A stretch of 28,681 bases of DNA from Nitrospirales bacterium (lineage in GTDB: Bacteria; Nitrospirota; Thermodesulfovibrionia; Thermodesulfovibrionales; Dissulfurispiraceae), in NCBI GenBank assembly GCA_020846375.1, contig JADLDZ010000070.1, forward strand, positions 1-28,681, in the 5' to 3' direction. Position 1 is the stretch's first letter; each line of letters opens with the position of its first letter. The translations under genes and the position numbers were made by a program. Shown here piece after piece: positions 7,384 through 16,742 of this stretch. The notes below the pieces were generated by a model. It saw only the letters and a program-made list of their open reading frames with translations. It was not told the origin of the DNA and did not search any database.

Positions 7384-8762
7384 TCGCCCTCCCCGTACAC
7401 TTCCTCTTCCGTTTCGTACGACATATTGCTGAAGTCGACGAACCGGGTCTTGTCCGAGAGGAAGGTCAGATGAACCGAACCGGTGGGTCCGTTCCTCTGC
7501 TTCGCGATGATGATTTCCGCTTTGCCCTTGTTGTTCGGGTTGTTCTTATTGTAGAGCTCGTCCCGGTACAGGAAGATGATCACATCCGCATCCTGCTCGA
7601 TGGCTCCGGATTCCCGCAGGTCGGCAAGAGTGGGCTTCCTGTCTCCCCTCTGTTCCACGGCCCTGTTCAACTGGCTGAGGGCGATCACCGGCACGCTCAG
7701 CTCCTTTGCCAGTGCCTTCAGCGAACGGGATATTTCCGAAATCTCCTGCTCCCTCCGCTCGAAGTTCCCCCTGCTCCGCATGAGCTGGAGATAATCGACC
7801 ACCACCAGGCTCAGCCCCCGGTGCTCCCTCTTCAGTCTCCGGGCCTTGGCGCGCATCTCGAGCACGGAAACGCCGGAGGAGTCGTCGATATAGATCGGAG
7901 AGGCCGCAAGGTTGCCTGCCGCGGCAGTGAGCTTTGGCCAGTCCTGCCTTCCGAGGAACCCCCTTCGCACCCGGGAGGCATCCACCATGCCCTCCGAGCA
8001 GAGCATCCTCATGGCAAGCTGCTCCTTGGACATTTCGAGGCTGAAGATGGCCACCGGCTCCTTCATCTCCACCCCCACATGCTGGGCGATGTTCAGCGCA
8101 AAGGCGGTCTTCCCCATACCCGGCCTCCCGCCGATGATGATGAGGTCTCCGGCCTGAAACCCGGCCGTCATCTCGTCCAGATCCTTGAAACCCGTGGGTG
8201 CCCCGGTAATCGTCTCTTTCTTGTCGTACAACTGCTCGATCATCCTGATGGAATCCTTGACAATGGATTTCATGTCGCTGAAGGACACCTTCGTCCTCTT
8301 ATCCGCGATATCGAAGACCATCTTCTCCGCATGGTCCACCATTTCATCCGCATCGAGGCTGTCCTCGTACACCTTGGCCGTTATCTGCGTGGCGGTCTGT
8401 ATCAGCGCCCGCATCAGGGCCTTTTCCCTGACGATCTTCGAATGGTACCGGATGTTCGCGGAGGTGGGGACGCTGTTGGCGAGGGTGGTCAGGTAGGCGA
8501 TCCCGCCCACGGTTTCAAGGTCGCTGTTTTTCTTCAGATGGTCGGTAAGGGTGATGATGTCGATGGGCTCGTTCCTGTCGAAAAGGTCGAGCATGGCGTT
8601 GTACAGGCGGCGGTGGGATTCCTTATAGAAGTCATCGGGGGAGAGCACCTCGAGGACCTTGGGGAGGGCCTCGTTGTCGAAGATGATGGAACCGAGTACC
8701 GATTGTTCCGCTTCGATGTTCTGGGGAGGCAATTTATCGATAGAGACATCGGACAGCTTCAT
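7380..8762 (-). CDS. dnaB: Replicative DNA helicase DnaB
   Basis: This is the hexameric 5'-3' helicase at the replication fork. The 460-residue length is standard, with no intein. The N-terminal domain starts LPPQNIEAEQSVLGSIIFDN (residues 11-30). RecA-type ATPase motifs are Walker A GRPGMGKT (212-219), IFSLEMSKEQL, the Walker B region LVVVDYLQLM, LKALAKELSVPVIALSQLNR and DLRESGAIEQDADVIIFLYRD. GGAGG lies 9 nt before the ATG. It is 105 nt downstream of rplI, the usual order, and overlaps the next gene by 4 nt. The rplI-dnaB gap holds a GGGCTC/GAGCCC hairpin without a clean T-tract. Confidence 0.98.
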   Translation of the reverse strand: MKLSDVSIDKLPPQNIEAEQSVLGSIIFDNEALPKVLEVLSPDDFYKESHRRLYNAMLDLFDRNEPIDIITLTDHLKKNSDLETVGGIAYLTTLANSVPTSANIRYHSKIVREKALMRALIQTATQITAKVYEDSLDADEMVDHAEKMVFDIADKRTKVSFSDMKSIVKDSIRMIEQLYDKKETITGAPTGFKDLDEMTAGFQAGDLIIIGGRPGMGKTAFALNIAQHVGVEMKEPVAIFSLEMSKEQLAMRMLCSEGMVDASRVRRGFLGRQDWPKLTAAAGNLAASPIYIDDSSGVSVLEMRAKARRLKREHRGLSLVVVDYLQLMRSRGNFERREQEISEISRSLKALAKELSVPVIALSQLNRAVEQRGDRKPTLADLRESGAIEQDADVIIFLYRDELYNKNNPNNKGKAEIIIAKQRNGPTGSVHLTFLSDKTRFVDFSNMSYETEEEVYGEGE

Positions 8763-8867
8763 GATCCATTCCCTCCACGCTTCAGGGGTGGAAATGCAGG
8801 ATAGGGGAAAGAGGGCTCCGGAAAAGAGCCCCTGCCCCGGATCCCCGCTCCCCTCACCTGCCGTATC

Positions 8868-9311
8868 TTATTCCGCCACCACCTGGACGGAGAGGTGGGC
8901 GGAGACTTCGGGATGAATCCTCACCGGGACTGTATAGCTTCCGAGCCGCTTGATGGGCTCCTCCAGCATGATGCGCTTCCTGTCGACCTCGATTCCCTCG
9001 TTCTTCAGCGCCTCGGCAAGATCCATTGCAGTGACGGCGCCGAAGAGCTTCTCCTCTTCTCCCGCCTTTGCCTTTATGGTGACGGCTGCAGCCGTGATCC
9101 TCGCCGCAAGATTTTCGGCGCCGGTCTTCGCTTTCCTGACCGCTTCATGGATCTTTCTCTTCTCGTGCTCCAACGCCCGCATATTCTTCGGGTTCGCCTC
9201 GACGGCGAATCCTTTCGGGATCAGAAAATTCCTCGCATAGCCGTCTTTCACCGCAACCATGTCTCCGATCTGGCCCACGTTTTTGACATCATCCTTGAGA
9301 ATCACCTTCAT
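8868..9311 (-). CDS. rplI: 50S ribosomal protein bL9
   Basis: bL9 is a two-domain 23S rRNA-binding protein at the base of the L1 stalk. The 147-residue product begins MKVILKDDVKNVGQIGDMVAVKDGYARNFLIPKG in family order, then the long connecting helix, then the C-terminal domain with GSYTVPVRIHPEVSAHLSVQVV. The ATG at 9311 is preferred to an upstream one at 9335 because AAGGAG sits 9 nt upstream and it gives the conserved MKVIL start. rpsF, ssb and rpsR, which often precede it, are absent; a TrmH-type gene lies upstream instead. The 128-nt AT-rich upstream gap probably carries its promoter. Confidence 0.97.
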   Translation of the reverse strand: MKVILKDDVKNVGQIGDMVAVKDGYARNFLIPKGFAVEANPKNMRALEHEKRKIHEAVRKAKTGAENLAARITAAAVTIKAKAGEEEKLFGAVTAMDLAEALKNEGIEVDRKRIMLEEPIKRLGSYTVPVRIHPEVSAHLSVQVVAE

Positions 9312-9439
9312 ATGAAAAATCTCCTTTCGCTTCAATTTCGGCGTTAAAATTTAAAATATAGTATAACCAATTGCGAGAAAAAATAGTAAGGTGCGGCTCA
9401 GGAGAGATTCCCCCTGGGAGGCAACTGGCCGGAGTGTGT

Positions 9440-10288
9440 CTACCCTCCGCTGAACCGCCGCTGCCGCACCGCCTCGTAGAGGCAGACGGTGGCGGACATC
9501 GCCACGTTCAGGCTCTCCGCCTTCCCGATAATCGGTATTTTCACCCGTTCCGTCGCCCTTGCGATCAGCTCTTTTCCCGGACCATGCGCCTCGTTGCCGA
9601 AAGCCACGGCTACCGGCCGAACGAAATCGAAGGCATACACCGGCATCGCAGCGCGGACGTCCGCCACGACCAGCGCTATGCCGGCCGATTCGCAGTAATC
9701 GGCAAGGGCGCCGGGAGCGGAATGGACGACAGGGAGGGAGAAGAGGCTGCCGGCAGTGGCCCGTACCGTCTTCGGCATGAAGGCATCGCAGGAACCGGGA
9801 AGAACGACCACCCCATCCGCCCCCGCTGCATCGGCGGCCCTGATGATAGTACCGAGGTTTCCCGGGTCCCGGATGCCGTCGCACACAACGAGGAAGGGGG
9901 CGTCCCTGAAGGCGATATCCCCGAGAGCGGCCACGGGATACGACACGAGAGCAACAATTCCCTGGGGGGTCTCGGTATCCGCAAGCAGGGAAAGGAGCGC
10001 TTCCGGCACTTCCAGGAGCACTGCTTCCCGCTCTCCGCGTCCGGGGTCTCCTGCATCGCCCTTCTGCACAATCCGCCTCAAGAGCTGCTGTCCCTCTCCT
10101 CTTCCCCCGAAGTCTCCAGTGAAGAACACTCTTTTGATCACGGCATGCGGGGAGGAGATGGCCGTGTCCAGCAGATGAGGCCCTTCGACCAGGAAAGCCG
10201 TGTTTCGGTACTTCCCTCTTTTTTCCCGTATTCTGAGAGCCTCTTTTATCATCGGATTCGACGGACTGGTAATTCTCAGCGCTCTCAC
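9440..10288 (-). CDS. TrmH/SpoU family RNA 2'-O-ribose methyltransferase
   Basis: This is a SPOUT-class SAM-dependent RNA ribose methyltransferase of 282 aa. An N-terminal substrate-binding domain (ITSPSNPMIKEALRIREKRGKYRNTAFLVEG) is followed by SPOUT motif 1 VVCDGIRDPGNLGTIIRAADAAG, motif 2 VAFGNEAHGPGKEL and motif 3 IPIIGKAESLNVAMSATVCLYEAVRQR. The GTG start at 10288 overlaps the stop of the M50 protease gene as GTGA; the open frame continues upstream only through that gene. The target nucleotide (23S rRNA or tRNA) is not deducible. It resembles the RlmB/TsnR-like branch with the N-terminal L30e-like domain. Confidence 0.9.
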   Translation of the reverse strand: MRALRITSPSNPMIKEALRIREKRGKYRNTAFLVEGPHLLDTAISSPHAVIKRVFFTGDFGGRGEGQQLLRRIVQKGDAGDPGRGEREAVLLEVPEALLSLLADTETPQGIVALVSYPVAALGDIAFRDAPFLVVCDGIRDPGNLGTIIRAADAAGADGVVVLPGSCDAFMPKTVRATAGSLFSLPVVHSAPGALADYCESAGIALVVADVRAAMPVYAFDFVRPVAVAFGNEAHGPGKELIARATERVKIPIIGKAESLNVAMSATVCLYEAVRQRRFSGG

Positions 10289-11139
10289 AGTTGTATCTTG
10301 AACGGGGCGGGGATGAAGGTAAGAATAAAAATGAGCAGTGCAAGGAAACCGACGGCCTTTCTCCGGGGGTCGAGGGGAAGTTCCCGGTAGAGCACCGGCG
10401 GGTGCTTGATCCCGAGGACAGGCATGAGCACCGCCCAGAGCAGCCATCCCTCCCAGCCGGTGCCCCCCGCGACCGCGGAAAGCCCCAGAAGCGCAAGAAT
10501 ACCCACCAGTGCCATGGAGAGATGCCGGTGTCTCTCCCCGAGAAGCGCATAGGCGATGTGCCCTCCATCCAGCTGCCCGATGGGGATGAGGTTCAACGCG
10601 GTGACAAAAAGCCCGATCCATCCTGCAAAGGCGACGGGATGGAGCAGGATGTCCGTGTTGATGGGGGGAGTCCCCACGATTATCCGTGACAAGCCGGTAA
10701 AGAGGAGGGAATTCCCGAGGCTCAGCACTCCCTCGCCCTGTGCCAGCGGCACCACCTCGGACATGCCGAGGCCGGTTACTGAAGCAATAACCGAGACAAC
10801 AAACCCTGCAATCGGACCTGACGCGCCGATGTCGATGAGGGCGTTCCTCGTCATAATGGGGGACTTCATCTTGATGAAGGCGCCGAAAGTGCCGATGAGG
10901 GAGGGAGCGGGAATGAAGTAGGGGAGTGTCGCATAGGTATGATGCCTCTTCGAGGCAATGTAATGGGACGCTTCATGGACAAGGAGGATCGTCATGAGGG
11001 TGCCGGCAAAGGGGAACCCCTCCGGCAGCCTGCCGGGCTCCCGGAAGACATTGATGCCCTTCTGGAGCGCCCCTGCAGCCAGGGTGGTGGCAAAAGTGAT
11101 AAAAAACAGGAGGATATGGAGTACAGGAACCTTCTTCAT
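10285..11139 (-). CDS. Site-2 protease family (M50) intramembrane metalloprotease
   Basis: This is a polytopic membrane zinc protease. The HExxH motif is VHEASHYIASKRH (near residues 54-66), and the third ligand motif is NLIPIGQLDGGH, both within hydrophobic segments. At least five membrane segments are visible. FIPAPSLIGTFGAFIKMKSP resembles the EGY-like group of S2P proteases rather than RseP, and no PDZ domain is seen. Start is ambiguous: ATG at 11139 has GGAGG 11 nt upstream, while two TTG codons just before it (11142, 11145) sit at 8 and 5 nt. The gene overlaps the TrmH-type gene by 4 nt and follows rimO closely. Substrate unknown. Confidence 0.9.
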   Translation of the reverse strand: MKKVPVLHILLFFITFATTLAAGALQKGINVFREPGRLPEGFPFAGTLMTILLVHEASHYIASKRHHTYATLPYFIPAPSLIGTFGAFIKMKSPIMTRNALIDIGASGPIAGFVVSVIASVTGLGMSEVVPLAQGEGVLSLGNSLLFTGLSRIIVGTPPINTDILLHPVAFAGWIGLFVTALNLIPIGQLDGGHIAYALLGERHRHLSMALVGILALLGLSAVAGGTGWEGWLLWAVLMPVLGIKHPPVLYRELPLDPRRKAVGFLALLIFILTFIPAPFKIQL

Positions 11140-11169
11140 CAACAACTTTTCCTCCGGAAGTGCGGGCCG

Positions 11170-12552
11170 CTACGACGCGGGCCCGATGATCTTCCCTTTC
11201 ACATCATAGTCATATGCGTCCACCACCTCCACCGTAACCACGTCACCGGCCTTCAAGGGTCCGGCCAGTGGCCCTGCGGCAGGCATCCCGTCTCTCTCAA
11301 TAATGACCGCTCCGTCAATCTCCGGGGCGTGGGAATAGAGCCGGGCGATCACCACCTCGGCGTCCGCCTCGTCCACGACAGCGGGAAAGCGCTTTCCCAC
11401 GAGTTCCCTGTTCCGCTCCAGGGAGATGAGAGCCTGTCTTCCCATGATCTCGTCGTATCTCCTCTCCTTCACCCTCTCCGGCACCTGCCCTTTCAACGCA
11501 GCCGAAGGCGTCCCTTCCTCCTTCGAGAATTTGAAGACGCCGAGCCTGTCGAACCGTACTTCCTCGATAAAGTCAACCAGCCCGTGAAAGTCCTCTTCCG
11601 TTTCCGAGGGGAAGCCGACGATGAAGGTGGTGCGCAGGGCAATGGAGGGAATGCGGCGCCTGATGTTCCTCAGCAGCCTGAGGTACTCCTTCCGCGTACC
11701 CCGCCTCCCCATGAGACGGAGAATCCTGTCTTCGGAATGCTGCAGGGGAATATCGATGTACTTGAGGATCTTGTCCTCTGTGGCGATGACTTCCAGCAGT
11801 TCGTCCGTGATCTCGGTGGGATAAAGGTACAGGAGCCTGATGAAAAAGTCACCCGGCAGGGATGCCATCTCCCGCAGCAGCGCCGCAAGGGTGGAGCCTG
11901 CGGTTTCCTTGCCGTAGCTGGTGATGTCCTGCGCCACCAGGATCAGCTCCCTCACCCCGCTCCGGACAAGGTCTCCGGCCTCCCGCAGGACCTCATCGCG
12001 GGGGATGCTCCTGAACCTCCCCCTGATGGACGGGATCACGCAGAAAGTGCATTTCTTGTCACACCCTTCGGCAATCTTGAGGTAGGCATAGGAGATCATG
12101 AGCCCCGGCTCAGCAGCGGATGCCGTAGCAGGCGCCGCCGCTTTCCCGGCCCTCTTCGCCCCTGCTTCCGCGCCCTCCCTCATTTTCAGACCCTTGCAAT
12201 ACTCGACAATCCTCTCCTCCTCGGAGACTCCCCAGAGCCCGTCGATCTCCGGGATCTCCTGCGTCAACTCGGCCCCGTACCTCTTGGCAAGGCACCCGAA
12301 AACGAGAAGGCTCTTCGCACCCTCGCCCCCGCTCCCCTGTTCTTTCTTGATTTCCGCCAGCCTGAGGATTTCGTCAACGGACTCTTCTTTCGCATCCCGG
12401 ACAAACCCGCAGGTGTTTACGAGGAGGATATCCGCCTCTCCGCTTTCCTCCACCGGAATGAATCCCTCTGCCTCGAACCGCCTCGCCAGGTGGCCGGAGT
12501 CGACGGTATTCTTGGGACAGCCGAGGGTCGTTATATGTATCTTCACTGTCAT
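11170..12552 (-). CDS. rimO: Ribosomal protein uS12 methylthiotransferase RimO
   Basis: RimO is a radical SAM enzyme that adds a methylthio group to an aspartate of ribosomal protein S12. Three MTTase-domain cysteines are C12 (TTLGCPKN), C48 (NTCGF) and C87 (FGCLAKRY). The radical SAM triad is C164/C168/C171 in CDKKCTFC. Then come LVAQDITSYG, LLYLYPTEI, YIDIPLQHSEDRILRLMGRRG, TTFIVGFPSETEEDF and a C-terminal TRAM domain. YLYPTEI and the S12-type motifs favour RimO over MiaB. A 20-odd residue Ala-rich linker (about 127-150) separates the two domains and is longer than usual. ATG 12552 gives the standard N-terminus; ATG 12570 is an alternative. Confidence 0.95.
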   Translation of the reverse strand: MTVKIHITTLGCPKNTVDSGHLARRFEAEGFIPVEESGEADILLVNTCGFVRDAKEESVDEILRLAEIKKEQGSGGEGAKSLLVFGCLAKRYGAELTQEIPEIDGLWGVSEEERIVEYCKGLKMREGAEAGAKRAGKAAAPATASAAEPGLMISYAYLKIAEGCDKKCTFCVIPSIRGRFRSIPRDEVLREAGDLVRSGVRELILVAQDITSYGKETAGSTLAALLREMASLPGDFFIRLLYLYPTEITDELLEVIATEDKILKYIDIPLQHSEDRILRLMGRRGTRKEYLRLLRNIRRRIPSIALRTTFIVGFPSETEEDFHGLVDFIEEVRFDRLGVFKFSKEEGTPSAALKGQVPERVKERRYDEIMGRQALISLERNRELVGKRFPAVVDEADAEVVIARLYSHAPEIDGAVIIERDGMPAAGPLAGPLKAGDVVTVEVVDAYDYDVKGKIIGPAS

Positions 12553-12637
12553 GTTCTCCACTTCTTCCATAATAAATGCTGCTTCGTTATTGTACCACGA
12601 ATACCGCACCCCGTCCCGGGAAGAGACGGAGACTCCC

Positions 12638-13084
12638 TTATGGCGCCTCTCTGCGGCGGCCCCTGCTCTTCATGACTGCGTGGTGGACCACCAGGTACCC
12701 GAGCACTGCGCACAGAATCCCTACGGAGGTAGTGCCGAGGAGAAAAGGCCAGAGGAGGGGCTTCATTTCCTTCAGAAAATAGGAGAAAGTGATCGCATTC
12801 CAGTCGATAGAAGGGATGATCGTGCCCATTCCGAGCATCCTCGCGCCGAGCCACGTGGAGAAGGTATAGAGGGGAACGATGGTCCAGGGATTGGTGATAT
12901 AGACGCCGAGGATGGTGACGAACTTGTTCAGCTTGAATAGCCAGGCGGCCGCTATGCCCAGGACCGTATGCAGTCCCAGCAGGGGGGACATCCCGAGGAA
13001 TATTCCTACGGCAAAGGAGAGGGCTATTTTCCGGGGGGAGTCCTGGATGCTGACAACCTCCCGCAGCTTGTCACGCAGGGCCAA
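12638..13084 (-). CDS. DUF2062 domain membrane protein
   Basis: This is a small membrane protein of about 148 aa with the DUF2062 signature: SPRKIALSFAVGIFLGMSPLLGLHT, then a helix with ITNPWTIVPLY, then a C-terminal hydrophobic segment (LLWPFLLGTTSVGILCAVLGYLVV). At least three membrane helices are visible. The only plausible start is TTG at 13084, overlapping the thiL end by 14 nt, with GGAGGGG upstream. DUF2062 proteins are often linked to glycosyltransferases or cell-envelope genes, but no mechanism is established. It is coupled to thiL and precedes rimO. Confidence 0.82.
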   Translation of the reverse strand: MALRDKLREVVSIQDSPRKIALSFAVGIFLGMSPLLGLHTVLGIAAAWLFKLNKFVTILGVYITNPWTIVPLYTFSTWLGARMLGMGTIIPSIDWNAITFSYFLKEMKPLLWPFLLGTTSVGILCAVLGYLVVHHAVMKSRGRRREAP

Positions 13085-14144
13085 AGTGCTGATACCCCTC
13101 CCCTCTCAAAGGCATTTCCCTGCCGTCCCCGTCCACCACCACCCTTTCCCCTGCGGTGACCTCCCCGACACAGAAGGCGCCGGGCACGGAGCCGGCAGGT
13201 GCGGTAAAGAGGAGCTCGTAATCCTCGCCGCCGGAGGCCGCAAGGACGAAGGGGTCGAGCTCCATGACTTCCGCGGCATAGTGCAGCGCGTCCGAGAGAG
13301 GAACCCGGTCCCGGTACACCCGCGCCCCCACGCCGCTCTCATCGCATATCCGGCTCAGGTCGATGAACAGACCGTCGCTCACATCGATCATCGCCGAGGC
13401 GTAGGGGAGCAGGGGCACCGGGTCGCGTGCCACCGGCATCAGGTGCCGTGCGAGAAGGGGCTCTGTTCTCTTCCAGGAAACAATCGTTGCTGAAGAGTGA
13501 ACAAGGATTTCCAGATCCCTCTGCCCGCCGCTTTCCTGCCGACCCGGCCGGCCCGCAATGAACCTCTCCCTCCGAACGGCCTCCCTCGATTCCGGGGTGA
13601 GCCTTTTCAGGAGCTCCAGCCCGCATGCGGAGTCGCCGGTGGGCTGCGTCACATAAATCCTGTCCCCCACCGACGCTGCCCCTCTCGTGACGATCCTGTC
13701 GCCCTCTCCTATCACCGTAGCGGTAAAGGACGTATCATGCACCGCGGCGGTCAGATCCCCCCCCAGCAGCTCCACCCGGTAGAGCTCCATTGCGGCGGAT
13801 ATCCCCTCATAGAGCTCCCAGAAAAAAGTCTCATCGGCGTTTTCCCTCATCGAGAGGTTCAGGAAGAGATAGCGGGCGCTCCCCCCCATGGCCATGATAT
13901 CGCTGACATTGACGGAAACCAGCTTGAAGCCCAGGTGGAAGGGGGAGGAAAAATCCAGGTCGAAATGGATCCCCTCGTTCATCGTATCCGTGGTGACGAG
14001 GAGTTTTTTCCCTTTGGAATCGATGACAGCGGCGTCGTCGCCGATACCGACGAGGACGCCGCTGCCCGGAGCATCGGATACGGGGCTAAACCTTCTTCTT
14101 ATTTCCCTTAGAAGATGCAGCTCTCCCCGGTTTCGAAGTTGCAT
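13071..14144 (-). CDS. thiL: Thiamine-monophosphate kinase ThiL
   Basis: ThiL phosphorylates thiamine monophosphate to thiamine pyrophosphate. The 357-residue product has AIRS/PurM-fold motifs: GELHLLREIRRRF, VGIGDDAAVID, LVTTDTMNEGIHFDL, GFKLVSVNVSDIMAMGGSA, ELLGGDLTAA, PTGDSACGLELL, AMIDVSDGLFIDL and LAASGGEDYELLFT. ATG at 14144 is needed to include the conserved GEL-LREI segment, and AAAGGGGGG lies immediately upstream. This makes thiL overlap the 3' end of lon by 59 nt in another frame. The rest of thiamine synthesis is not in the window. Confidence 0.95.
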   Translation of the reverse strand: MQLRNRGELHLLREIRRRFSPVSDAPGSGVLVGIGDDAAVIDSKGKKLLVTTDTMNEGIHFDLDFSSPFHLGFKLVSVNVSDIMAMGGSARYLFLNLSMRENADETFFWELYEGISAAMELYRVELLGGDLTAAVHDTSFTATVIGEGDRIVTRGAASVGDRIYVTQPTGDSACGLELLKRLTPESREAVRRERFIAGRPGRQESGGQRDLEILVHSSATIVSWKRTEPLLARHLMPVARDPVPLLPYASAMIDVSDGLFIDLSRICDESGVGARVYRDRVPLSDALHYAAEVMELDPFVLAASGGEDYELLFTAPAGSVPGAFCVGEVTAGERVVVDGDGREMPLRGEGYQHFGPA

Positions 14145-16650
14145 TCCCCCCCTTTGAGCCCTCCATTGCGCGCGGGCTTGTGTCCGTCTTTTTCTTCAGT
14201 GCGGGTTTTTCCGCAGACCCGGTCTTCACGGCCTGCGTCTTCGGCTCTTCCTTCACGGGTTTCCGTCCGTGCTCCCTGGCGGCCGTATCCCCGACGGCCT
14301 TCCCGGCCAGAGCGGTTTTCAGAACCTCATCCATGGTATCCGCCGCAATAAAGCGCATTCCCGCCTTCACGTATTTGGGGAGCTCATTCAGATCCTTCTC
14401 GTTTCTCCGGGGAATGATCACGGTCTTGACTCCCATCCTCTTGGCGGCAAGAGTCTTCTCCTTGAGGCCGCCGATGGGGAGCACCCTTCCCCGCAGGGTG
14501 ACCTCTCCCGTCATGGCGACATTCCTCCGCACCGGCCTCCCGGTGAGGGCGGAAGCGATGGCGACGGCCATGGTAATGCCGGCCGACGGCCCGTCCTTCG
14601 GGATGGCCCCCGCAGGAACATGGATGTGCAGATCGGAATGCGAGAAGGTATCGTCGCTTATCCCCAGTTCATGGGACCTCGATCGGACATAGCTCAGAGC
14701 GGCCTGGGCGGATTCCTTCATTACCTCCCCCAGTTGTCCGGTAAGAGTCAGGCTCCCCTTGCCCTTCAGCACGGTCGCCTCGATGTAGATAACGTCCCCC
14801 CCTGCTTCTGTCCAGGCCAGGCCGGTGGCGACACCCACCTCGTTCTCCTTCATCTCCTCTTCGGGGAGGAATTTGGGGACGCCGATGAATTCGTGCAGGT
14901 TCTCCGCCGTGATGGAGAACTTATTCCCCTTCTCCTCCGCTACCTGCTTCGCTACCTTTCTGCACAGGTTGGCGATCTCCCGCTCCAGGTTCCTGACCCC
15001 CGCCTCACGGGTATAGTGCGAGATGATCTGACGGACGGCGGAGTCGGCGATGGAGAGGACCTTCACGGTAATCCCGTGCTCCTCTAACTGCTTCGGAATC
15101 AGGTACTTTTTGGCGATCTGGAGCTTCTCCTCCTCCGTATACCCGGAAAGATAGAGAATCTCCATTCTGTCCCTCAACGGCCCCGGAATCGGATCCGCCA
15201 GGTTCCCGGTGGTGATGAACATCACGTGGGAAAGGTCGAAGGGAACCGCAAGGTAATGGTCCATAAAAGCGTTGTTCTGCTCGGGGTCCAGCACCTCGAG
15301 GAGCGCGGAGGACGGGTCTCCCCTGAAATCCATGCCGAGCTTGTCGATCTCATCGAGCATGAAGACGGGGTTGTTGGTGCCCGCCTGCTTGATTCCCTGG
15401 ATTATCCTTCCGGGGAGAGCTCCCACATACGTCCTCCGATGGCCCCGGATCTCCGCCTCGTCGCGCACGCCCCCCAGAGACATCCGGACGAATTCCCTCC
15501 CCAGAGTCCGCGCGATGGAGCGGCCAAGGGACGTCTTGCCCACGCCCGGAGGCCCGATGAAGCAGAGGATGGGCCCCTTCATCTTCTCCTTGAGCTTCCT
15601 CACGCTGAGATACTCCAGGATTCTCTCCTTCACTTTCTCGAGGTCGTAATGGTCTTCGTTCAACACCTTTTCCGCCTTCTTGATATCCAGCGAATCCTTG
15701 GTGCTCTTTGCCCAGGGAATCTCGATGAGCCACTCGAGATAGGTCCTGATGGTTCCGGCCTCGGCGCTGTCGGGATGCATCTTCTCAAGGCGCTTCAGTT
15801 GCTTCTCCGCCTCTTTCAAGACCTTTTCCGGCATCTTCGCCTCTTCGATCTTCTTCCGGAATTCCCTGATCTCCTCGGCGCGCTCGTCAATGTCCCCCAG
15901 TTCCCTCTGGATCGCTTTCAACTGCTCCCTGAGGAAGTATTCACGCTGTGTCTTGTCGATCTCACCCCGGGCATCCGTCTGTATCTTCTGCTGGATGGTG
16001 AGGAGCTGCACCTCACGGGTAAGGATCTCTCCCACTCGCTTCAATCTCTCAACGGGATCCGCCATTTCGAGGATTTCCTGGGACTGCTCCGTCTTCAGTC
16101 CCAGGTTGGCGGTGATGAGGTCCGCAAGCCTCCCCGGTTCCTCAATGTTTTCGATGACTACCATCACATCGGGCAGGATGGTCTTCCCGAGCGAGACCAC
16201 CTTGTCCATCTGCTCCTTGATGCTCCGCACCAGCGCCTCGATCTCGAGGGATGGCTCGACAGGCTTCTCTTCTCCCATCTTCTCTATTTCCGCAACAAAA
16301 AAAGGCTCCTGCTGGATATACTTCTCCACCCTCACCTTGCTGAGCCCCTGAACGAGGATCTTGACCCTGCCGTCGGGGAGCTTGAGCATCCTCATGATCA
16401 TGCAGACCGTGCCCATGGTATAGAGGTCGTCCGGCTTGGGGGACTCCACATTCAGGTCCTTCTGGGCGAGCAGCAGGACCATCCTGTTCGTACTCAGAGC
16501 TTGATCGATCGCCTTTATGGATATGTCCCTCCCCACAAAAAGAGGAAGTATCATATACGGGAAAATCACGATATCCCTGACCGGCAACACCGGTACGGCA
16601 TCAGGGATCTCTATCGTTTTTTCGTCCTCTTTATTCTCACTTTCGGCCAT
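14086..16650 (-). CDS. lon: ATP-dependent protease Lon with a basic C-terminal tail
   Basis: Lon degrades misfolded and regulatory proteins in the cytoplasm. From ATG 16650 (GGGAGGAA 6 nt upstream) it is 854 aa. The N-domain (PVLPVRDIVIFPYMILPLFVGR) precedes a coiled-coil region, then the AAA+ module with Walker A GPPGVGKT (366-373), Walker B VFMLDEIDKLG and sensor residues. The protease domain has Ser689 in DGPSAGITMA and Lys732 in GGLKEKTLAAKR, so it is catalytically intact. Typical Lon ends near residue 785 here; a 69-residue Lys/Ala/Ser/Pro-rich tail follows, ending in SSKGNKKKV. Its 3' end overlaps thiL by 59 nt. Confidence 0.97.
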   Translation of the reverse strand: MAESENKEDEKTIEIPDAVPVLPVRDIVIFPYMILPLFVGRDISIKAIDQALSTNRMVLLLAQKDLNVESPKPDDLYTMGTVCMIMRMLKLPDGRVKILVQGLSKVRVEKYIQQEPFFVAEIEKMGEEKPVEPSLEIEALVRSIKEQMDKVVSLGKTILPDVMVVIENIEEPGRLADLITANLGLKTEQSQEILEMADPVERLKRVGEILTREVQLLTIQQKIQTDARGEIDKTQREYFLREQLKAIQRELGDIDERAEEIREFRKKIEEAKMPEKVLKEAEKQLKRLEKMHPDSAEAGTIRTYLEWLIEIPWAKSTKDSLDIKKAEKVLNEDHYDLEKVKERILEYLSVRKLKEKMKGPILCFIGPPGVGKTSLGRSIARTLGREFVRMSLGGVRDEAEIRGHRRTYVGALPGRIIQGIKQAGTNNPVFMLDEIDKLGMDFRGDPSSALLEVLDPEQNNAFMDHYLAVPFDLSHVMFITTGNLADPIPGPLRDRMEILYLSGYTEEEKLQIAKKYLIPKQLEEHGITVKVLSIADSAVRQIISHYTREAGVRNLEREIANLCRKVAKQVAEEKGNKFSITAENLHEFIGVPKFLPEEEMKENEVGVATGLAWTEAGGDVIYIEATVLKGKGSLTLTGQLGEVMKESAQAALSYVRSRSHELGISDDTFSHSDLHIHVPAGAIPKDGPSAGITMAVAIASALTGRPVRRNVAMTGEVTLRGRVLPIGGLKEKTLAAKRMGVKTVIIPRRNEKDLNELPKYVKAGMRFIAADTMDEVLKTALAGKAVGDTAAREHGRKPVKEEPKTQAVKTGSAEKPALKKKTDTSPRAMEGSKGGNATSKPGRAASSKGNKKKV

Positions 16651-16742
16651 GTTCGGTTCCTCCCTGCCTGCGGTGGAAAACCTCCCTGTTTCCGGGAGCA
16701 TTCCCCTGTCTTTCCCTTCTCTTCACTTTAACGGAAATCGGA

